DNA from: Meridianimarinicoccus roseus
GTDB taxonomy: Bacteria > Pseudomonadota > Alphaproteobacteria > Rhodobacterales > Rhodobacteraceae
Assembly: GCF_003172915.1 (NCBI RefSeq)
Contig: NZ_QGKU01000048.1
Coordinates: forward strand, 62,001 to 126,000
Length of the DNA stretch: 64,000 nt
Reading direction: 5' to 3'
Shown: positions 8,911-17,838 of the stretch, one piece after another
Layout: each line of letters opens with the position of its first letter
How positions within the stretch are numbered: position 1 is the first letter of the stretch
Notes under the pieces: generated by a model
What the model was told of the DNA's origin: nothing
The model's database searches: none
What the model saw: only the letters and a program-made list of their open reading frames with translations
Translations under genes and position numbers: made by a program

Positions 8911-9243
8911 TCAGCGGCAGGATTGTTCCGCCAGCGCACCGAACTGGCGATAGCGGGTCCAGAACTGTTCGTCGCTGCGGCTGTCCGATTGACGGACCTC
9001 CTGCGCGCGGTGCGGGTCCTTGAAGAAGCTCGCCGCAAGGCGCTGGTCGCGGGCGGTCAGCAACTGATCGGCGATGCGCTGGATGCAGGTGCACAGCCGT
9101 GTGTCGCCGCCGACCCTTTCGGACCGGGTGCAGGCCTGCTCGATGCGGCCCGCGTTGGCGACCGCTGGTATCGTGGCAAGAAGCGGGGCGGCAAGAAGGA
9201 CGGCGAGGATGGTGGCGCGGGTCAGGCGAATAACGGTCATCAT
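8911..9243 (-). CDS. Small conserved secreted cysteine protein
   Basis: This is a 110-residue protein with a signal peptide (about residues 1-30, ending NAG) and a short mature domain rich in Arg, with Cys in ACTRSE, LCTCIQ and the C-terminal SC. Rhodobacterales relatives are often labelled 'arginine transporter', which the sequence does not support because there are no membrane helices beyond the signal. I start at the double Met at 9243/9240 rather than 9303. It is convergent with the phosphatase gene, with a 2-bp gap. The function is unknown. Confidence 0.75.
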   Translation of the reverse strand: MMTVIRLTRATILAVLLAAPLLATIPAVANAGRIEQACTRSERVGGDTRLCTCIQRIADQLLTARDQRLAASFFKDPHRAQEVRQSDSRSDEQFWTRYRQFGALAEQSCR

Positions 9244-9348
9244 GGCCTCGGGACTGCTGGGAGAAGGCGATTTTTGGCCGATTATTGGCAAATATCCGCT
9301 CAATTCGCAACAGTTTCGCAGTCAATCCGCGCCGATTTCGCGGCTCGA

Positions 9349-9921
9349 TCAAGCACCGGCGTCGATGATTGCAGCAAGGATCGCCTTCGCCGGCGCGCCC
9401 GCCCAGTCGGCATCGCCGCGCATCCGGGCAATCTCGTGCCCGTCGCGGTCCAGGATCACGGTGATGGGCAGCCCCAGCACTGCCATGTCGCGCGCGATGG
9501 CCTGTTTCGGGTCGTTGTGGAGCGGCAGGCTTTCGATCCCGGTTTCCTCGAAGAAGCGGCGCATCGCGGCGGGGGCATTGCGCCCGGTTGCGATGGTCAC
9601 GACGCGAAAATCGGGCCCGCCCATTTCCATGTTCAGCGCGTCAAGCGCCGGCATCTCCTTACGGCAGGGCGCACACCATGTGGCCCAGAAATTCAGCAGC
9701 ACGACCTGCCCGCGATACTGCGCGAGCGTCTGCTCGGCCCCGTCCTCCGTCACGAAGGGCTGGTCGGTGACCGGCTTCGGAGTGTCGTGGAACACCAGTT
9801 TCTTCATGTCGCCCTCGCGCAGCGCGCCCCATGCCGCGGGGTCGGCGGCGGCGGGCAGGCCGTTCAGAAGGACGGGCAGGGCGGCAAGCAGCAGGGCGAG
9901 CGCGGGCAAGCGGTGTGTCAT
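9349..9921 (-). CDS. TlpA/ResA-type periplasmic thioredoxin
   Basis: This is a 190-residue thiol-disulfide oxidoreductase with an N-terminal signal (residues 1-27) and a thioredoxin fold carrying the WCAPC active site (Cys83, Cys86) and the LP-T cis-proline region near the C-terminus. Such proteins usually reduce apocytochrome c or copper-site cysteines in the periplasm. The ATG at 9921 has a near-perfect GGAGGT ribosome site; the longer frame to 10335 is a shadow of argH. It is divergent from argH, as I recall from other Rhodobacterales. Confidence 0.92.
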   Translation of the reverse strand: MTHRLPALALLLAALPVLLNGLPAAADPAAWGALREGDMKKLVFHDTPKPVTDQPFVTEDGAEQTLAQYRGQVVLLNFWATWCAPCRKEMPALDALNMEMGGPDFRVVTIATGRNAPAAMRRFFEETGIESLPLHNDPKQAIARDMAVLGLPITVILDRDGHEIARMRGDADWAGAPAKAILAAIIDAGA

Positions 9922-10062
9922 GGAAACCTCCGTTTGGGGTGACTGTGCGGTCCGGAACGGTCGGGTCAAGCGCGGCCCGCCGCGATGGCGCAGATGTGAA
10001 GCCGTTTGCGCGACGGGCGCGCGCAGCCTATAGACGCGGCAAGGCGAACAGGGGGTCTGTGC

Positions 10063-11457
10063 ATGGGCAAGGACGGTGGCAGCAATGCGATGTGGGGCGG
10101 GCGGTTCAGTGCCGGTCCCGATGCGATCATGGAAGCGATCAACGCGTCCATCGGGTTCGACCAGCGCCTGTCGGACCAGGACATCGCCGGTTCGCGGGCC
10201 CATGCCGCGATGCTGGCGGCGCAGGGCATCATCACGCAGGCCGATGCCGACGCGATCCGCGACGGGCTGGACCGCGTGAAGGCCGAGATCGACGCTGGCG
10301 AGTTCGTGTTCTCGGCCGCACTGGAGGACATCCACATGAACGTGGAGTCACGGCTGCGCGACCTGATCGGTGCTGCGGCCGGGCGGCTGCACACCGCGCG
10401 GTCGCGCAACGACCAGGTGGCGACCGATTTCCGGCTCTGGGTGCGCGACCAGTGCGACGCTGCCGCTGAAGGACTCGAGGCGCTGCAGCGCGCGCTTCTG
10501 GCGCAGGCCGAGGCGGGCGCGGACTGGGTCATGCCGGGCTTCACACATCTGCAGACAGCGCAGCCGGTGACCTGGGGCCACCACATGATGGCCTATGTGG
10601 AAATGTTCGCGCGTGACGCGGGCCGGTTCCGCGATGCGCGGGCGCGGATGAACGAATGCCCGCTCGGCGCGGCGGCGCTCGCGGGTACGGGCTTCCCGAT
10701 CGACCGCGCGGCGACGGCGGCGGCGCTGGGGTTCGACAAGCCGATGGACAACAGTCTCGATGCGGTGTCGGACCGGGATTTCGCGCTGGAGTTCCTGTCG
10801 GCGGCGGCGATCTGCGCGGTGCACCTGTCGCGGCTCAGCGAGGAGCTGGTGATCTGGTCCTCGGCACAGTTCCGGTTCGTGACGCTGTCGGACCGGTTTT
10901 CGACCGGGTCGAGCATCATGCCACAGAAGAAGAATCCCGACGCGGCTGAACTGATCCGCGCCAAGATCGGCCGGATCACCGGCGCGCTGGTGGCGCTGCT
11001 GACGGTGATGAAGGGTCTGCCTCTGGCCTATTCCAAGGACATGCAGGAGGACAAGGAACAGGTCTTCGACGCGGCCGACACGCTGATGCTGGCACTGGCG
11101 GCGATGACCGGGATGATATCGGACCTGACGGCGAACCGCGCGGCGCTGGAGGCGGCGGCCTCGGCCGGCTTCTCGACCGCGACGGACCTTGCAGACTGGC
11201 TGGTGCGCGAGGCCGGGCTGCCGTTCCGCGAGGCGCATCACGTGACCGGTGCGCTGGTCGCGCGGGCCGAGGCGCGCGGTGTCGATCTGCCCGACCTGTC
11301 GCTGGACGAAATGCAGGCGGTGCACGGTGCGATCACGTCGGCGGTGTTCGAGGTGCTGGGAGTGCACAATTCAGTTGCGTCGCGCACCAGTCACGGTGGC
11401 ACGGCTCCGGCGCAGGTGCGCGCCCGCATCGCCGCGTGGCGGGAGCGGCTGACATGA
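10063..11457 (+). CDS. argH: Argininosuccinate lyase
   Basis: This 464-residue enzyme catalyses the last step of arginine synthesis, splitting argininosuccinate into arginine and fumarate. The family signature [12 protein letters not shown] is intact, as are the N-terminal WGGRFS and TARSRNDQ segments. I chose the ATG at 10063 (product MGKDGGSN) because it gives the family length. The in-frame 10006 start has extra residues without homology. The stop overlaps the next start (ATGA), so the downstream lipoproteins are translationally coupled. Confidence 0.96.
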   Translation: MGKDGGSNAMWGGRFSAGPDAIMEAINASIGFDQRLSDQDIAGSRAHAAMLAAQGIITQADADAIRDGLDRVKAEIDAGEFVFSAALEDIHMNVESRLRDLIGAAAGRLHTARSRNDQVATDFRLWVRDQCDAAAEGLEALQRALLAQAEAGADWVMPGFTHLQTAQPVTWGHHMMAYVEMFARDAGRFRDARARMNECPLGAAALAGTGFPIDRAATAAALGFDKPMDNSLDAVSDRDFALEFLSAAAICAVHLSRLSEELVIWSSAQFRFVTLSDRFSTGSSIMPQKKNPDAAELIRAKIGRITGALVALLTVMKGLPLAYSKDMQEDKEQVFDAADTLMLALAAMTGMISDLTANRAALEAAASAGFSTATDLADWLVREAGLPFREAHHVTGALVARAEARGVDLPDLSLDEMQAVHGAITSAVFEVLGVHNSVASRTSHGGTAPAQVRARIAAWRERLT

Positions 11458-11789
11458 GCGCGCTGGGGGCGATGAGGGCGATCCGCCGGGTCGGTGCGGC
11501 GCTGCTGGTTTGTGCCGCTTTGGCGGCTTGCGGTGGCGGGGTGAAGCCCGACGCAGAGGCGTCGATCGGGTCGGGCGGGCCGGGCGCGCGCGCCGGAGTG
11601 GAAACCGAGGGTGGCCGTGCCCGTGCGGGCATGTCTACTTCAGGCCCCTATGCCGAGGCGGACGTGGTGCGCGCGGGACCGGCTTCGGTCACCGTGGGAA
11701 CCGGCGGGGTCGGTGCAAGCGTCGGCGTCGGGCCGGTGCGCGTCGGTGTCGGGTCGGGCAGCTGGTGGCGCTTGGGGCTCGGGCTGTGA
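11454..11789 (+). CDS. Glycine/valine-rich small lipoprotein
   Basis: This is a 111-residue predicted lipoprotein. It has a basic N-terminus, a hydrophobic segment and the lipobox LAAC with Cys26 as the acylated residue. The mature part is a low-complexity run of Gly, Val, Ala and Ser with alternating polar and hydrophobic residues, suggesting short beta repeats. It starts inside the argH stop (ATGA) and its own stop overlaps the next gene's GTG, making a tight argH-lipoprotein-lipoprotein operon. No family is recognised. Confidence 0.7.
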   Translation: MSALGAMRAIRRVGAALLVCAALAACGGGVKPDAEASIGSGGPGARAGVETEGGRARAGMSTSGPYAEADVVRAGPASVTVGTGGVGASVGVGPVRVGVGSGSWWRLGLGL

Positions 11790-11938
11790 GTCGGGTCGTC
11801 GCCTGCGCCGCGCTCCTGGCATGGCTGGCGGGCTGCGGTCTTGATGGCCCGCCCACGAGGCCCGCGCCCGAACCCGCCCCAAGCACGGGCATCGTGATCG
11901 GCGGATCGGGCTATATCGGCGGGTCGGTCAGCCGATAG
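11786..11938 (+). CDS. LptM-like short lipoprotein
   Basis: This is a 50-residue protein starting at a GTG that overlaps the previous stop (GTGA). It has a hydrophobic leader, the lipobox LAGC with Cys17, and then C-G-L-D-G-P-P, which resembles the CGxxGP opening of LptM/YifL-type lipoproteins that assist LptD maturation. Such genes often sit between argH and lysA in this order, to my recollection. No lysA follows here. Function is inferred from motif and position only. Confidence 0.65.
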   Translation: MSRVVACAALLAWLAGCGLDGPPTRPAPEPAPSTGIVIGGSGYIGGSVSR

Positions 11939-11974
11939 GGCACAGTCCTGCGACGCAGCCGCGCGGAACGGGAA

Positions 11975-12301
11975 TTATCGCGGCTCCGGCTGCGGTTGAT
12001 CCTCCAGCCCATATCCGTCGCCGGACCCATGTCGGCAGACTTCGCACGGTATCGAACCAGGTACGGCTGGCGTGCCATGCCCTGGCTGGAGAGGACGGCA
12101 TGTCCTGCAGCCCCGCCTGGCGCACGGCGGGCGCAGGGTCAGCCCGGTCACTGCCGTCACAGCCCCGCTGACAGCCGCCGACACCGCATTTGATGGGAGC
12201 GTGGCGACGTTCAGGTCGAGCGAGGCGATCAGCAGGACCACGACGATTGCGCGGCTCAGGCCGCCGAGGATCGGGATGGGACTGGAAAGGATCTTCCGCA
12301 T
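11975..12301 (-). pseudogene. Possible decayed membrane-anchored protein gene
   Basis: The first 50 codons from the ATG at 12301 encode a plausible N-terminus: a short basic start, a hydrophobic helix (IVVVLLIAS) and an Ala/Val/Ser-rich stretch ending in AVTGL. They recall a larger Rhodobacterales membrane-anchored protein family. After that the frame turns Cys/Arg/Pro-rich and loses resemblance. A different frame (stop near 11928) continues with more ordinary residues, suggesting a frameshifted, truncated remnant. The surrounding 11939-12419 holds nothing else supportable. Confidence 0.3.
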
Positions 12302-12419
12302 CCCATGACCTTCGTGTTTAAGCGGCAGCAGGCGTTGGGCTTTCGGGGCGGGCCTTCGCCAGCCCGGCCCGCCGCGCCAAGTCCAGCGCTATGCGTGGAA
12401 AGCTCACAAGGAACAGCCC

Positions 12420-12734
12420 ATGACTCCAATGCGCCTCGTCTATCTCGCCCTTGCGATCTGGGGGGCGGTGCACCCGATGTACTGGTTCGTGAGCCATATG
12501 GCGCAGAACCCCGGCGGCCTGTCCGGCCTGATCGATGCGTGGTACGTAAACGACAGCACCACGGGGCTGACATGGGATCTGACCATTGCGGCCATAGCGC
12601 TGACGGTCTGGGTGGTCGCCGAAACCGTGCAGCGACGGGCCTGGCTTGGGCTGGTCGCGATCCCGGCGACTTTCTGTATCGGCGTCAGTTGCGGTCTGCC
12701 GCTGTTTCTGTTTCTGCGCAGCCGCCCCGCCTGA
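12420..12734 (+). CDS. DUF2834 small membrane protein
   Basis: This is a 104-residue integral membrane protein with three hydrophobic helices (about 5-25, 55-75 and 80-98). The loop between the first two contains the W-N-(D/S)-x-x-(T/S) type conserved polar segment seen in DUF2834. The family has no known activity. AAGGA lies 9-10 bp before the ATG. It is transcribed alone and is followed by repeat copy D. Confidence 0.75.
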   Translation: MTPMRLVYLALAIWGAVHPMYWFVSHMAQNPGGLSGLIDAWYVNDSTTGLTWDLTIAAIALTVWVVAETVQRRAWLGLVAIPATFCIGVSCGLPLFLFLRSRPA

Positions 12735-13034
12735 GTTGCGGTGAGCCAACCGGGACGGGGGGCTCCCGCCCGTCTTCGGCGCGAGGGGCAAGCTCCTCCC
12801 GTCTCATCCCGTTGGGCCGCGCAGGCTTCGCCTGCAGGCGCACCCGCGAAGGCCTCTGGCGCCGGGACGGCTTGGGCCGCGCGCTTCGAAGGCCGGGCAA
12901 GAAAAAGCGCGGCGGCTGCAAGGGCGGTCAGGTGCCAGCGCACGCGGCCGGATGGCTGGCGGGACCGCATGCGTGGCGGGTTGCATCAATCTGGCGCGTC
13001 GACCCGGTGCGCCGCGCCGCATAGCATCCTTGCC
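12735..13034. other. Intergenic stretch carrying repeat copy D
   Basis: No gene is supported in these 300 bases. An open forward frame joins the downstream reductase gene, but its translation is repeat-derived and Arg/Ala-rich. The only recognisable content is the dispersed repeat at 12761-12837. The promoter of the downstream gene should lie in 12840-13034; I see no clear hexamers. Confidence 0.5.
12761..12837 (+). repeat. Dispersed structured repeat, copy D
   Basis: Plus orientation. Block 1 is at 12763-12778, block 2 at 12804-12818, and the terminal hairpin GCAGGC-TTC-GCCTGC at 12821-12835. The spacer is longer than in the other copies but again can fold (GAGG...CCTC), with a different stem sequence. 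Confidence 0.75.
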
Positions 13035-14330
13035 ATGAAGGACGTTGCTGTGACCCCGACCACGCCCCAGACCCCGGTTCCCGCCCTGTTGCATCTTGGC
13101 GGCGCGGCGCGCCCCGGCCTGTGCACCGATTGCGGCGTCTCGCGCATGGGTGACGGCAAGGCCTGCGGCCGCGCCTGCCAGTTCATCGCGCCAAACTATC
13201 CGGCGCTGGAACGCGCCGTCCACGGACGGGTCGCGCGCGACGCCGGGGACGAGGCGTTTTTCGGCGTGACCTTGTCGATGCAGCGCGCCCGCCTGTCGCC
13301 GCCCGCGCCGGGCGCGCAATGGACCGGGCTGACCACTGCCATCGCAGCGCGGCTCCTCGAAACCGGAGCCGTGGACGCAGTGCTGACCGTCGCGCCTGAC
13401 CCGCAGGACCGCTGGAAGCCGCGCCCCGTGATCGTCACCGACCCCGAAGCGCTGGCCGCCTGCCGGGGGATGCGCATGGGCTACGCCCCGTTGCTGGCCG
13501 CGCTGGAGCCCGCCCGCGCGGCAGGGCACCGGCGCCTGGCCGTGATCGGCATCCCCTGCCAGGTCTACGCGCTGCGGGCACTGGAGGCGGAGCTGGACTT
13601 CGACGCGCTTACCGTGATCGGTACGCCGTGTTCCGACAACACAACGACCGAGAATTTCCACCACTTCCTGTCGCTGCTCGACCCCGCGCCGGAGACCATC
13701 AGCTATCTTGAGTTCCGCACCGATTTCCGGGTCGAGTTGCGCTTCGACGACGGCCGCGCGCCGCGCTGCGTGCCCTTCCTGTCGCTGCCGATCTCGGACC
13801 TGCCCGCCGATTTCTTCCCCATGACCTGCAAGACCTGCGTGGACTACACCAACCGGCTGGCCGATCTCACGGTCGGCTACATGGGCGGCGACGGCGATCA
13901 GTGGGTCATCGCCCGCAACGAGCGGGGGGCCGCGGCCCTTGCCGGTCTGGGCGACCGGCTGTCGACTCGGCCGCTGACGGATAGGGGCAAGCGCACCGGC
14001 GCGGTCCGGGGGTTTCTGGCGAACACCGAACGCGCGGCGGGGGGGATGCCGCTGCGCCGGATGCCGGACTGGCTGCGCCCGCTGGTGTCGTTCCTCCAGC
14101 CACGGATCGGGCCGCGCGGGCTGGAATTTGCCCGGGCGCGGGTCGAAATGAAGGCGGTCGAGACGGTCCTGCATCTTAGGCGTGCCCATCCCGCGCGGAT
14201 CAAGAACATGGTCCCGGCGCATGTCTGGCGGCTGGTCGCGGCTTACGGGCTTTCGCCCCGCCCTGAGGAGGCGCCCGCGCGTTCCGAACCGACCGAGGTA
14301 AACCCGGACCCGTCCGCGCCTGCGGAGTGA
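13035..14330 (+). CDS. BciB/FrhB-family iron-sulfur reductase
   Basis: This is a 431-residue soluble protein of the coenzyme F420 hydrogenase/dehydrogenase beta-subunit superfamily. N-terminal cysteines at 30, 33, 44 and 48 form a ferredoxin-like cluster site. Further clusters appear in GIPCQV, GTPCSDN and TCKTCVDYTN, followed by LADLTVGYMG. The overall pattern fits BciB, the ferredoxin-dependent 8-vinyl reductase of (bacterio)chlorophyll synthesis, better than F420 hydrogenases. No other pigment genes are in the window, so the substrate is inferred. The start at 13035 excludes repeat-derived residues. Confidence 0.7.
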   Translation: MKDVAVTPTTPQTPVPALLHLGGAARPGLCTDCGVSRMGDGKACGRACQFIAPNYPALERAVHGRVARDAGDEAFFGVTLSMQRARLSPPAPGAQWTGLTTAIAARLLETGAVDAVLTVAPDPQDRWKPRPVIVTDPEALAACRGMRMGYAPLLAALEPARAAGHRRLAVIGIPCQVYALRALEAELDFDALTVIGTPCSDNTTTENFHHFLSLLDPAPETISYLEFRTDFRVELRFDDGRAPRCVPFLSLPISDLPADFFPMTCKTCVDYTNRLADLTVGYMGGDGDQWVIARNERGAAALAGLGDRLSTRPLTDRGKRTGAVRGFLANTERAAGGMPLRRMPDWLRPLVSFLQPRIGPRGLEFARARVEMKAVETVLHLRRAHPARIKNMVPAHVWRLVAAYGLSPRPEEAPARSEPTEVNPDPSAPAE

Positions 14331-14448
14331 GCAGTGCCGCGGCCGTCTGTACGGGGCCTGCCCGCGTCCCGACGGCAAGGGTTGCGCTGCGTGAAATCCG
14401 CCTGCAATCATGATGGCACATAAAAAGCTCAACAGGGAGACAACTCAC

Positions 14449-16032
14449 ATGACCCGCACATCCGGCCTGCTGGCCGCGACCCTGCTTGCCACCACCGCGC
14501 TGGCACCGATGGCCACAGCCGAAACGTTGCGCTGGGCGCGGGCGGGCGACAGCCTGACGCTCGACCCTCATGCGCAGAACGAGGGGCCAACCCACACGAT
14601 CGCGCACCAGATCTACGAACCGCTGCTGATCCGCGACATGACCGGCGCGTTCGAGCCGGCGCTGGCGACCAGCTGGGCGCCGTCGCCGGACGATCCCAAT
14701 GTATGGGTGTTCACCCTGCGCGAGGGAGTGACCTTCCACGACGGCGCCGCGTTCGATGCATCCGACGTGGTGTTCTCGATCAACCGGGCCAAGACCGAAG
14801 ACAGCGACATGAAGGAGTTGCTGACCTCCATCGTCGAAGTGCGGGCGACCGATCCGATGACGGTGGAATTCGTCACCGACGGGCCGAACCCGATCCTGCC
14901 CAGCAACCTGACCAACCTGTTCATCATGGACGAGGACTGGGCCAATGCGAACGGCGCGGTGAAGGTGCAGGACGTCGAAGGCGGCGAGGAAACATTCGCT
15001 GCGCGCAATGCCAACGGCACCGGCCCCTACACGCTGGTCAGCCGCGAGCCCGACGTGCGCACGGTGCTGGAACAGTTTCCCGACTACTGGGGCAAGAACC
15101 AGTTCCCGATGGATGTGACAGAGGTCATCTATACCCCGATCCAGAACGCCGCGACCCGCGTCGCCGCTCTGCTGTCGGGCGAGGTTGACCTGATCCAGGA
15201 CGTGCCGGTGCAGGATCTGACGCGTGTGGCGGGCACCGACAACCTGGAAGTGCGCACCGCGCCACAGAACCGCGTGATCTTCTTTGGCCTGAACATGGGC
15301 GCCGCCGATCTCGAGAGCGACAATGTCGAAGGTGCGAACCCGCTGGCCGATGCCCGCGTGCGTCAGGCGATGAACATGGCGATCAACCGTGAAGCGATCC
15401 AGCAGGTCGTCATGCGCGGCCAGAGCCAGCCCGCGGGCATGATCGCGCCGCCCTTCGTCAACGGCTGGACCGCCGAACTGGATCAGGCCAAAACCGACGT
15501 CGCCGCCGCCAAGGCGCTGATGGAAGAAGCGGGCTATGGCGACGGCTTCACCATCCAGCTCGATTGCCCGAACGACCGCTACATCAACGACGAGGCGATC
15601 TGCCAGGCCACAGTCGGAATGCTGGCGCAGATCGGGGTGACGGTGAACCTCGATGCCAAGCCGAAGGCTCAGCATTTCCCGCTTATTTCGAACAAGACCA
15701 CGGATTTCTACATGCTGGGCTGGGGCGTTCCGACCTATGACAGCGAGTATATCTTCAACTTCCTGGTGCACACCACTGAAGGTGACCGTGGGTCTTGGAA
15801 CGCGACGGGCTACTCCAACCCGGACCTCGACGCGAAGATCAAGTCGCTGGCGTCGGAAACCGATCTGGATGCCCGGAACGACACGATCGCGGAAATCTGG
15901 GAAGTCGTGCAGGCCGAAACGATCTATCTGCCGGTCCATCACCAGGTTCTGAACTGGGGCATGAAGGCCGGAGTCGGGATCGACGTGGATCCCGAGGATC
16001 AGCCAAAGGTCAAGTATATCAGCATGAACTGA
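14449..16032 (+). CDS. Oligopeptide-type ABC transporter binding protein 1
   Basis: This 527-residue periplasmic solute-binding protein belongs to family 5 (DppA/OppA). It has a signal peptide ending MATAE. Family landmarks are the LDPHAQNEGPT opening, IYEPLL, LREGVTFHDG and the LDCPNDRYIND ligand-lobe segment. It is clearly paralogous to the binding protein at 17839-19392. The GGGAG ribosome site selects the ATG at 14449 rather than 14410. It is the first gene of the two-binding-protein transport locus. A stem-loop follows its stop codon. Confidence 0.92.
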   Translation: MTRTSGLLAATLLATTALAPMATAETLRWARAGDSLTLDPHAQNEGPTHTIAHQIYEPLLIRDMTGAFEPALATSWAPSPDDPNVWVFTLREGVTFHDGAAFDASDVVFSINRAKTEDSDMKELLTSIVEVRATDPMTVEFVTDGPNPILPSNLTNLFIMDEDWANANGAVKVQDVEGGEETFAARNANGTGPYTLVSREPDVRTVLEQFPDYWGKNQFPMDVTEVIYTPIQNAATRVAALLSGEVDLIQDVPVQDLTRVAGTDNLEVRTAPQNRVIFFGLNMGAADLESDNVEGANPLADARVRQAMNMAINREAIQQVVMRGQSQPAGMIAPPFVNGWTAELDQAKTDVAAAKALMEEAGYGDGFTIQLDCPNDRYINDEAICQATVGMLAQIGVTVNLDAKPKAQHFPLISNKTTDFYMLGWGVPTYDSEYIFNFLVHTTEGDRGSWNATGYSNPDLDAKIKSLASETDLDARNDTIAEIWEVVQAETIYLPVHHQVLNWGMKAGVGIDVDPEDQPKVKYISMN

Positions 16033-16038
16033 CGTTGC

Positions 16039-16078
16039 GGCGCGGTGGGGACGGCCTGACTTGCCAAACCGCCGCGCC
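16039..16078 (+). promoter_or_regulatory. Stem-loop after first binding-protein gene
   Basis: GGCGCGGTGG (16039-16048) pairs with CCGCCGCGCC (16069-16078) over 10 bp with one G-U wobble, across a 20-nt loop. There is no T-run, so it is more likely to stabilise the 3' end of the upstream mRNA or cause partial attenuation than to be a full terminator. Confidence 0.45.
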
Positions 16079-16114
16079 CGACGCACCGTGGGAAAACTGG
16101 CCAGTTTGGAGGGC

Positions 16115-16603
16115 GTGTTGACTCCGCGGATCAGGGCAAGAGGACTGGAAGTCGCGGGTCTGCTGATGGCCGCGGCATTGGTATTGGGGGCGACCGGCGT
16201 GTTTGCAGCAACCTACGTCATGGCTTCGGCGCTTCAGGGCGTGCTGGTCGATGGCGCGGGTCAGCCCGCCGCGGATGTGCCGGTCACCCGCCGCTGGACC
16301 TGGGCGTGGAACGGGCGGACCGGGTCGGACCGCACGGTGACCGACGCGCAGGGGCGGTTCGCGTTCGAAGAGGTGTCGGTGTCGCCGGGGCTGACAGGGC
16401 GCCTGCCGCACGCGCCGGGCATCGGCATCGAAATCACCGCGGAGTTGCCGGACGGCGCGCTGACCCTGCTCGACTTGAAGAAACGGAACTACGACGCCGA
16501 CGGAGAGCTTGACGGCAAGCCCTTCAGGATCCGCTGCCGGACGGACCTCGAACCGGACGCGCGCGGCTTCTTCTGGGGGACCTGCACCCTCGACGCGGGC
16601 TGA
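16115..16603 (+). CDS. DUF6795-like exported protein (transthyretin-like domain)
   Basis: This protein of about 162 residues has one N-terminal hydrophobic helix (signal or anchor) and a compact beta domain (LQGVLVDGAGQPAADVPVTR..., TVTDAQGRF). It resembles carboxypeptidase-regulatory/transthyretin-like folds and DUF6795. The GGAGGG at 16108-16113 points to a GTG at 16115 or TTG at 16118. The ATG at 16061 lies inside the preceding stem-loop and adds non-native residues. It sits between the binding-protein gene and the lipase gene, on the same strand. Function is unknown. Confidence 0.65.
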   Translation: MLTPRIRARGLEVAGLLMAAALVLGATGVFAATYVMASALQGVLVDGAGQPAADVPVTRRWTWAWNGRTGSDRTVTDAQGRFAFEEVSVSPGLTGRLPHAPGIGIEITAELPDGALTLLDLKKRNYDADGELDGKPFRIRCRTDLEPDARGFFWGTCTLDAG

Positions 16604-16643
16604 GAATGCAGGCGGCACCAGGCGGAATGCAAGGGAACGCGAC

Positions 16644-17789
16644 ATGGAACTGACACCGGGTCTTGCCGCAACATTGGCCGATGCCGTCTATGGTGTGCGC
16701 GAGCAGCAGAACGTACGCCGCGCCGTCGCCCGCCAGATCGGCAGCCCGGACGTGCTTGAAGATGCGTTCGACGTGTCCGGCGCCGCGGTGGCCGGCATGT
16801 CGGGCGGGCGGCTGCTGGGGGCGAAGTCGGGGTTCGGCATGGTGCTGCACGGGCGTGGGCCGCTGGAAGGTCATGTCGCCATCGTCACGCGCGGCACCGA
16901 AACCCAGCAGGACTGGCTCAGCAACGCAAATGTCGCCTACGAGACCGGTCCGGGCGGCTTCCCGGTACATGCGGGGTTCTGCCGCCTTTACGCGTCCATG
17001 AAGGAAGATGTGGCGGCGGCCCTGCGGCGGCGCAACCCATCGCATATCCATGTCGTCGGCCATTCGCTCGGCGGGGCTGTCGCCAACCTTTTTGCCTGCC
17101 AGTACACGCTGGAAAACCGGGGTGACGTGCATCTGTACACCTTCGGTGCGCCGCGGCCCGGGCATGGCGCGTTCTCGCGCTTCCTGACCTCGGAGCTTGG
17201 GGCGGAACGGCATCGGCGCGTGTTCTGCGGCGCCGATCCGGTGCCGATGGTGCCGACCTGGCCGTTCATGCACGCGCCGATGGAAACGCCGGGCCTGCGC
17301 AGCCCGCATGGCGGCAGCCTGATGTCGATCGAAGCGCACCGCATCCCCAGCTACCGCAACGCCTTGGATGGCTACAGCTGGCGTGAGATGCAGGCGGCAC
17401 AGGGCGAAACCCCGTTCAACGACACGTTCGAATACTGGATAGGGCAGGCGATGAACCCGTCCTTCGGGATGATGTCCGCAGGGCTGCTCTGGGCGCTTGG
17501 CCGCGCTCTGCGGGCGCTGTTCCGGGTGCTGTCGGTCGGGCTGGTCCTGGTGGGCATCCCGACGCTGACCGCGCTCGACCGGCTGGCGACGCTGGCCTTC
17601 GGAGCTGCGCGGCGGTCGGGGGAGATGGAACAGAACCTACTGCAGGTCGTTGCAGGTTTCGCGCGGTTCCTGGGGTACGCTGCGGTCGACGGGGTGAACC
17701 TGTCGGCGGCGTTGCTGTCGCATGTCTTCACCGCCGTGTTCGACGTGTTGGCCCGTCTGGCGCGTGGTGCGATCGACCGGCCGGCCTGA
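16644..17789 (+). CDS. Class 3 lipase family protein
   Basis: This is a 381-residue alpha/beta hydrolase. The nucleophile elbow GHSLGGA places Ser141, with Asp198 (GADPVP) and His232 (EAHRIPSY) as the likely triad. TFGAPRPG is typical of fungal-type lipase_3 domains. Residues beyond about 270 contain long hydrophobic segments that could anchor the enzyme to a membrane. No signal peptide is visible. The ATG at 16644 is preceded by AAGGGA. It is embedded between two peptide-binding-protein genes on the same strand. Confidence 0.85.
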   Translation: MELTPGLAATLADAVYGVREQQNVRRAVARQIGSPDVLEDAFDVSGAAVAGMSGGRLLGAKSGFGMVLHGRGPLEGHVAIVTRGTETQQDWLSNANVAYETGPGGFPVHAGFCRLYASMKEDVAAALRRRNPSHIHVVGHSLGGAVANLFACQYTLENRGDVHLYTFGAPRPGHGAFSRFLTSELGAERHRRVFCGADPVPMVPTWPFMHAPMETPGLRSPHGGSLMSIEAHRIPSYRNALDGYSWREMQAAQGETPFNDTFEYWIGQAMNPSFGMMSAGLLWALGRALRALFRVLSVGLVLVGIPTLTALDRLATLAFGAARRSGEMEQNLLQVVAGFARFLGYAAVDGVNLSAALLSHVFTAVFDVLARLARGAIDRPA

Positions 17790-17838
17790 CACGCGTCTTT
17801 GGTCCGCCGCAAGACCTGCCCCTCAAGGAGACCCAAGG

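Noticed and set aside
12804-14432. 542-residue antisense frame over the BciB-like gene
   Set aside because: It is a shadow frame; the forward gene has ordered cysteine motifs and the reverse does not.
14200-16086. 628-residue open frame antisense to the first binding-protein gene
   Set aside because: It exactly shadows a well-supported gene, is His/Arg/Asp-rich and has no recognisable domain. Long antisense frames are expected at this GC content.
16061-16114. ATG start for the DUF6795-like protein at 16061
   Set aside because: It lies inside the stem-loop after the binding-protein gene and adds an unlikely Arg-rich leader. The GGAGGG site supports 16115 or 16118.
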